This document shows positions 6,368 to 9,842 of a stretch of 9,842 nt of DNA, piece after piece (within the stretch, counting starts at the first letter, position 1; each line of letters begins with the position of its first letter). The position numbers and the translations under genes were made by a program. Location: contig CALAMM010000063.1 in the NCBI GenBank assembly GCA_937925775.1, positions 1 to 9,842 of the forward strand, read 5' to 3'. Under the pieces are notes generated by a model. The model was not told the origin of the DNA and did not search any database. It was given only the letters and a program-made list of their open reading frames with translations. The DNA is from an uncultured Fimbriimonadales bacterium (GTDB lineage Bacteria > Armatimonadota > Fimbriimonadia > Fimbriimonadales > GBS-DC).

Positions 6368-7282
6368 CTACAGCGCTTCAGAACGCGCCAGCCGCTCGAA
6401 CTGCAACGCCAAGTCGGCAATCACGGAACGCAAGTCCGACAGCAGGGGCAGCTGCGCACGGGCAATCGCGATATCATCCAAATCAAGCGGTACGACCAGC
6501 AACGCCTCTTGGTTGATAGGACCCTGAGCCATCGGCTTGCCGAAGGGGTTCACAATCCACGAAGCGCCGACGAACCCCTTGCCGCCCTCAAAGCCGACAA
6601 GACTCGACTGCACCACATACACGGTGTGCTCGCTTGCTATCTGAGTGAGCATGCGCCGATATGTCTCGACATTCTCGATTTGCTCTGTGTGGAACCCGCG
6701 CGCAGGTGAGGCGGTAGGCACATAGATAACCTGCGCCCCCTTCAACGCCACAATCGTGCTGGTGACCGAGTGCCACACATCCTCACAGATTAATATCGCC
6801 GCGCGCCCGAAACGAGTAGGGAACACCTCCAGTCGCCTGCCGCGAGCTACAAACCGCTCCTCTTCAAACACTCCGTAGGTCGGCAAAAAGAATTTCTGAT
6901 GCACATGGAGAATGCGCGACTGTGTAGGTTTTGGCTCTAAAGTTGCATAGAGCGCAGAGTTGAAATATTCGCCGTCGAGATACTCGTAGAAGCCGACACA
7001 GATATCAAGAGGGCGGTTGGGCTGCAGGTCAGCGTAGAGTCGGGCAAGGTCGCCCAGAAGCTGGGATGCCGGCATCGCCAGCTCGCGCACGCCTCCCTCG
7101 AGAAAATAGCCCGTGGTCGCCGTTTCAGGGAGCACCAACACATCGACGCCCTCTTGAAGCGATTGGCGCATCAGCAGCCCAATCTGCTCCAGATTGCGCT
7201 CGTAGCGCCCTTTAGTGGGCTTAAACTGCCCAACACCCACGACAAACCGGCGTTGCGTTCCTTCGCTATGATGCACGGGCAT
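6368..7282 (-). CDS. Nitrilase-superfamily carbon-nitrogen hydrolase
   Basis: A 304-residue hydrolase of the CN-hydrolase fold. The catalytic triad is complete: Glu53 in VLVLPETATTGY, Lys130 in HVHQKFFLPTYGVFEE and Cys166 in AAILICEDVWHS. These enzymes cleave amides or nitriles in the cytoplasm. The sub-family is uncertain: the 'LPTYGVFEE ... ILICEDVWH' region resembles the glutaminase domain of NAD synthetase and stand-alone amidases, including N-carbamoylputrescine amidase. I would not choose one substrate. The start is ATG 7282 with GGAGAG about 5 nt upstream. The frame stays open 68 codons further up to 7486, but that stretch has no binding site and no family-like sequence, so I left it out. 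The gene converges on the arginine decarboxylase gene with one base between stops. The glutamate dehydrogenase gene lies upstream on the same strand after 265 nt. Confidence 0.9.
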   Translation of the reverse strand: MPVHHSEGTQRRFVVGVGQFKPTKGRYERNLEQIGLLMRQSLQEGVDVLVLPETATTGYFLEGGVRELAMPASQLLGDLARLYADLQPNRPLDICVGFYEYLDGEYFNSALYATLEPKPTQSRILHVHQKFFLPTYGVFEEERFVARGRRLEVFPTRFGRAAILICEDVWHSVTSTIVALKGAQVIYVPTASPARGFHTEQIENVETYRRMLTQIASEHTVYVVQSSLVGFEGGKGFVGASWIVNPFGKPMAQGPINQEALLVVPLDLDDIAIARAQLPLLSDLRSVIADLALQFERLARSEAL

Positions 7283-7455
7283 AGTTCTCTCCAAGTTCTG
7301 TTGCACAAACATTCTTGCCTGCGCTTCAAGAGTAGCCCTGAGGGGCATCGCTTGGACTGAATTTTGCTCACAAAGCGCACTTGCACTCAAGTCGAAGCCC
7401 CTGAAGGTTTCCTGAACACTCTCAGTTCCGCTTGCTGTTCGCGCCTGTCGGAAAC

Positions 7456-7533
7456 GCAACCACTCGTGTGCTGCGCTGGGCAACACGCTATAGCCCGACA
7501 GTCACGCCCCACCGTCCCAGTGCGGGTGGTTGC
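7456..7533 (+). other. Inverted repeat in the gap between glutamate dehydrogenase and nitrilase genes
   Basis: GCAACCAC (7456-7463) pairs perfectly with GTGGTTGC (7526-7533). On plus-strand RNA the stem extends inward through U-G, C-G, G-C, U-G, G-U and U-G, giving 14 consecutive pairs (10 Watson-Crick, 4 wobble) enclosing a 50-nt loop. The minus-strand copy loses the wobble pairs. A small GGGC/GCCC stem (7478-7481 with 7493-7496) lies in the loop. The rest of the 265-nt gap (7283-7547) shows no gene. This could be chance or a small structured RNA; no promoter for it is evident. Confidence 0.25.
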
Positions 7534-7547
7534 CGAGTCGCCATCGC

Positions 7548-8828
7548 TTAGGGATAGATTCCCCGAATGGTGGTCGCCTCCGCCACGCGCTTGACGCCGA
7601 TGATGTACGCGCCCATGCGCAGGTTCACCTTGTTCTGCTCGGCGGTCTGCACGACATGCTCAAAGCTGCGGCGCATGGCTTTCTCCAACCTACGGTTCAC
7701 CTCATCCTCTTCCCAGAAGAAGGCTTGCAGGTCTTGCACCCACTCGAAGTAGGAGACGATTACGCCGCCTGCGTTCGCGAGGATATCGGGCACGACCAGC
7801 ACGCCCTTGTCGTCCAAGATCTCATCGGCGTCGGGCGTCACAGGTCCGTTCGCGGCTTCCACGATGACGCGGGCTTTGATACGGTCGGCGTTGTGGGCGG
7901 TAATCACGCCGTGCAGCGCAGCGGGCACCAGCACATCGCAGGGCAGTTCGAGCAGCTCCTCGTTCGTGATCAGTTCGGCGTCGCGATAGGCTTGGATACA
8001 CCCGTCGCGCCCAGCGCAGTGCAGCAGGGCGGGGATGTTCAGCCCGTTCGGGTTATAGATCCCGCCGCGCACATCGGAGATGGCAATAACCTTCGCGCCT
8101 GCCTGATGCATCAGCTTCGCGGTCGCCGAGCCGACATTCCCGAAGCCTTGAATGACGACCGACGCGCCTTCCAGCGAACGCCCCATCTGCTTGAGCGCCT
8201 CATGTGCCATCACCATCACGCCGCGCCCTGTGGCTTCCAGTCGCCCTTCCGAGCCGCCAATCGCAATCGGCTTGCCCGTCACCACCGCAGGCACCGTGTA
8301 GCCCTTGTGCATGGAGTAGGTGTCCATAATCCACGCCATCACCTGCGGGTTCGTGCCGACATCGGGCGCAGGGATGTCCGATTCGGGACCTATCATCATC
8401 GAGATTTCGGTGATATAGCGTCGGGTGAGGTTCTCCAGCTCGTGGATGGAAAGGCGTTTGGGGTCGCACACCACGCCGCCCTTCGCGCCGCTGTAAGGGA
8501 TATTGACCACCGCGCATTTCCAAGTCATCCACATCGCCAGCGCGCGCGTCTCGTCTAAGGTGACTTCGGGGTGGTAGCGGATGCCGCCTTTTGCGGGACC
8601 GCGCGCCGGGTTGTGATGCACGCGATAGCCCGTGAAGACGCGAATGGAGCCGTCGTCCATCTTCACAGGGAAGTTCACAATCAACTCGCGACGGGGATGC
8701 TTGAGTATCTCCAGCAGGCTCCGATCCAAATTCAAATAATGCGCTGCCGCCTCCAGCTGTCGAATCGCAATCGCGTAGGCGCTGCGCTCTTCAGTGTGGC
8801 GTTCTCGCTCAATTATCGTCTGCGCCAT
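7548..8828 (-). CDS. gdhA: Glutamate dehydrogenase (Glu/Leu/Phe/Val family)
   Basis: A 426-residue cytoplasmic enzyme interconverting glutamate and 2-oxoglutarate plus ammonia with NAD(P). The substrate-binding half shows GPAKGGIRYHP (78-88), MTWKCAVVNIPYSGAKGG (101-118, with the usual catalytic lysine at Lys116; serine replaces the first glycine of the common GGAKGG) and PAPDVGTN (153-160, Asp156). The nucleotide-binding half shows TGKPIAIGGSEGRLEATGRG (184-203), VIQGFGNVGS (225-234) with Asp252 ending the second strand, and VEAANGPVTPDADEIL (323-338). The ending VKRVAEATTIRGIYP is typical of this class. The length matches the hexameric, roughly 420-residue bacterial and archaeal type. Asp252 would suit NAD, but cofactor choice cannot be settled by eye. 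The start is ATG, with GGAGG about 10 nt upstream. The MreD-like gene ends 40 nt upstream on the same strand, so the two may be co-transcribed. Confidence 0.95.
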   Translation of the reverse strand: MAQTIIERERHTEERSAYAIAIRQLEAAAHYLNLDRSLLEILKHPRRELIVNFPVKMDDGSIRVFTGYRVHHNPARGPAKGGIRYHPEVTLDETRALAMWMTWKCAVVNIPYSGAKGGVVCDPKRLSIHELENLTRRYITEISMMIGPESDIPAPDVGTNPQVMAWIMDTYSMHKGYTVPAVVTGKPIAIGGSEGRLEATGRGVMVMAHEALKQMGRSLEGASVVIQGFGNVGSATAKLMHQAGAKVIAISDVRGGIYNPNGLNIPALLHCAGRDGCIQAYRDAELITNEELLELPCDVLVPAALHGVITAHNADRIKARVIVEAANGPVTPDADEILDDKGVLVVPDILANAGGVIVSYFEWVQDLQAFFWEEDEVNRRLEKAMRRSFEHVVQTAEQNKVNLRMGAYIIGVKRVAEATTIRGIYP

Positions 8829-8868
8829 TGCAGTGATGCCTCCTGAGTTTTAGTACCATACATCATCG

Positions 8869-9429
8869 TCAATTGTTCCACAAAACCGTGTCGTCGTCCG
8901 CTTCGGGCGGTACGATGCGCTGGACAAGCCAGTAGACGGGTATCGCCAAACCTATATTATACACCATGCTCCCCAGAGTTCCCTGCCAGAATGCGCCGCC
9001 AGAGAGGGTGGGCGCCGCGAGGTAGAGCATGCCTTGCGCGAGCAAGGTCAGCGCAATCACAGCGGGGACGATGCTGAACGGGTGGCGTTTGGAGAGGAGC
9101 ATCGGCAGGTAGGCGACGGCGGTCGCCGCAAGCGTGCGGCTAATCACCAGGCTACCCACCGTCTGTTCGAGCATACTCGCGTGCAGCAGCCCCGTGAGAA
9201 AGCCTGCCCACGCCGCCGTGTTCGGGTTGGTCAGCAGCGCGATACACGCTAAGATGAGCAGCGGGAAATCGGGCGTCGCCAAACCGACTCGCAACGGATG
9301 CGCCCACACGCCTTGCGCCACCGCCGCCGCCACAACCAGTATCAGCCAGCGCAGCGCACGCGCCCAGCCGCCCGACATCACAAACCGCGTGAGCCACGGC
9401 GGCTGCACACGCTCATAATCGTAGTGCAA
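8869..9429 (-). CDS. MreD-like integral membrane protein
   Basis: A small polytopic protein of about 170-186 residues, with around five or six hydrophobic segments (counting from TTG 9429: about 24-42, 54-66, 72-88, 92-111, 118-138 and 150-170). Size, topology and the pattern ATPDFPLLILACIALLT followed by WAGFLTGLLHASMLEQTVGS resemble MreD, the membrane partner of the MreBC rod-shape complex. No mreB, mreC, mrdA or rodA is in the window, so this remains a resemblance; another small membrane protein, such as a transporter S-component, is possible. The start is unclear. A TATAAT element at 9466-9461 rules out the long upstream extension to 9564. After it comes GGAGGGAGG (9453-9445), followed by an in-frame ATT 6 nt later, TTG (9429) 15 nt later, GTG (9408) and ATG (9378). 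I report TTG 9429; ATG 9378 gives the most MreD-like length. Confidence 0.6.
   Translation of the reverse strand: MHYDYERVQPPWLTRFVMSGGWARALRWLILVVAAAVAQGVWAHPLRVGLATPDFPLLILACIALLTNPNTAAWAGFLTGLLHASMLEQTVGSLVISRTLAATAVAYLPMLLSKRHPFSIVPAVIALTLLAQGMLYLAAPTLSGGAFWQGTLGSMVYNIGLAIPVYWLVQRIVPPEADDDTVLWNN
8956..8961 (-). promoter_or_regulatory. Possible internal -10 element (TATAAT) upstream of gdhA
   Basis: A perfect TATAAT on the minus strand lies inside the MreD-like coding region, about 128 nt before the gdhA start. It would let gdhA be transcribed on its own. The -35 side is poor and the hexamer also encodes Tyr-Asn, so it may be accidental. A second, weaker option is TTGTGG and TATGGT with a 17-nt spacer, just before the gdhA binding site. 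Confidence 0.2.
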
Positions 9430-9460
9430 TCTGGGAATAGCGAGCCTCCCTCCAGCTGGT

Positions 9461-9466
9461 ATTATA
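9461..9466 (-). promoter_or_regulatory. -10 element (TATAAT) of the MreD-like gene
   Basis: A perfect TATAAT on the minus strand sits within GGTATTATAC (9458-9467). Transcription would begin near 9454, almost at the GGAGGGAGG ribosome binding site (9453-9445), so the leader would be very short. No good -35 box is seen at 16-18 nt. The plus-strand promoter of the divergent gene lies only about 25 nt away. Confidence 0.5.
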
Positions 9467-9488
9467 CTCCATACGCAGGGGGAATAAG

Positions 9489-9497
9489 TGGTATACT
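9489..9497 (+). promoter_or_regulatory. Extended -10 promoter element (TGGTATACT) of the sigma-like gene
   Basis: TGG followed by TATACT (9492-9497) is identical to the element in front of the TlpA-like gene at 1340-1348. It lies 27 nt before the ATG at 9525. A second TATACT occurs at 9463-9468. No clear -35 box is present. Confidence 0.5.
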
Positions 9498-9524
9498 CTC
9501 TGCATCGCTTTGGGGAGGCAACCG

Positions 9525-9842
9525 ATGGCAACGATGCCTGGGGAGTGGCTTGTGCGCCTTGCACGCCTGTGCTTGGGTGCAGGCGTGGCGCACGACGACG
9601 CCGAAACCTGCGCCTGCGATATTCTGCTGCGCTACCACCACCGACGCGGCGTATACCCGTGGGACGAGCCGACGCCTGATGAAAAGCTCCTGCGCCTGCT
9701 CACACGGAATGTCGTCGCCGAACACCTGCGCACGCTTGCCCGCTGCCGTCGCTTAGAAGCCGAATACTGCGCCTGCCTACAACACGCGCACGCCTGCACC
9801 CCCACCCCGATGCAAACGGCGATAGAGAACGCCGACGCCGAG
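9525..9842 (+). CDS. Putative ECF-type sigma factor, Cys-rich, N-terminal part (3' end outside window)
   Basis: An open frame of 106 codons that runs off the right edge. It starts at ATG 9525 with GGGGAGG (9512-9518) 6 nt upstream and an extended -10 element further up, so it is very likely a real gene. The visible part resembles region 2 of ECF sigma factors: HDDAETCACDILLRYHHR (23-40) aligns by eye with the 'DAEDLAQEVFLR.WR' helix. LLRLLTRNVVAEHLRTLARCRR (55-76) aligns with the 'WLLRIARNLAIDHLR' helix that contacts promoter DNA. Unusually, it has seven cysteines in 106 residues, including two CxC pairs (Cys29/Cys31 and Cys82/Cys84) at or near the helix positions where Leu/Gln are usual. The tail from about 78 (EAEYCACLQHAHACTPTP) would correspond to the linker before region 4, which is not in the window. 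The sigma assignment is moderate; an unrelated small helical protein remains possible. Confidence 0.5.
   Translation, partial: MATMPGEWLVRLARLCLGAGVAHDDAETCACDILLRYHHRRGVYPWDEPTPDEKLLRLLTRNVVAEHLRTLARCRRLEAEYCACLQHAHACTPTPMQTAIENADAE

Noticed and set aside
7283..7486. 68-residue N-terminal extension of the nitrilase-family hydrolase
   Set aside because: No ribosome binding site and no family-like sequence; ATG 7282 has GGAGAG at good spacing and begins just before the first beta strand.
7530..8558. A 342-codon open frame on the plus strand
   Set aside because: It is antisense to gdhA, rich in His/Arg and low in normal protein character; the gdhA frame carries all family motifs.
9430..9564. 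Upstream extension of the MreD-like protein to 9564
   Set aside because: It would cross the TATAAT element and the ribosome binding site and overlap the start of the divergent gene; the peptide does not look like a membrane protein N-terminus.
1..9842. CRISPR arrays, insertion sequences, tRNA or rRNA genes
   Set aside because: No regularly spaced repeats, transposase-like proteins, terminal inverted repeats or tRNA cloverleaf patterns were seen.

Overview
The window is about 60% GC, densely coded bacterial chromosome with ten recognisable or partly recognisable genes plus an unidentified gene fragment at the left edge. I see no insertion sequence, CRISPR array, tRNA, rRNA or phage gene. Several things point to a bacterial lineage outside the well-studied phyla, possibly Armatimonadota or a similar hot-spring group: a four-cysteine L28, a pyruvoyl-type arginine decarboxylase of archaeal length, a DUF1080 secreted protein, and a TlpA-TPR protein. 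This placement is an impression from gene content, not a phylogenetic result.

Layout from left to right. (1) The 3' end of an unidentified gene (+) converges with and overlaps a secreted DUF1080 / 3-keto-disaccharide-hydrolase-like gene (-). (2) Divergent from that is a secreted TlpA-like thioredoxin with a C-terminal helical repeat region (+). (3) On the minus strand, a pterin-4a-carbinolamine dehydratase lies upstream of a bifunctional NAD(P)H-hydrate epimerase/dehydratase; both deal with hydrated forms of cofactors. (4) Divergent from the pterin dehydratase, rpmB (L28) and murB overlap by ATGA, followed 82 nt later by a pyruvoyl-dependent arginine decarboxylase (+). (5) This converges, with one base between the stop codons, on a nitrilase-superfamily hydrolase (-). 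Upstream of that hydrolase on the same strand come a Glu/Leu/Phe/Val-type glutamate dehydrogenase and a small polytopic MreD-like membrane protein. (6) Divergent from the membrane protein, the 5' end of a cysteine-rich gene resembling an ECF sigma factor runs off the right edge.

Together these are mostly housekeeping genes: cofactor repair, cell wall precursor synthesis (MurB), translation (L28), arginine/polyamine and glutamate metabolism, and envelope redox chemistry. The three divergent gene pairs (at about 1340, 4555 and 9465) each share an intergenic region containing a near-symmetric GGTATA/TATACC-type -10 element, which could fire in both directions.

I found no clear novel multi-gene system. 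The points most worth a second look are the Cys-rich sigma-like fragment at the right edge, the symmetric promoter elements, the arginine decarboxylase/nitrilase pair, the unclear start codon of the MreD-like gene, and two possible RNA structures in non-coding gaps.
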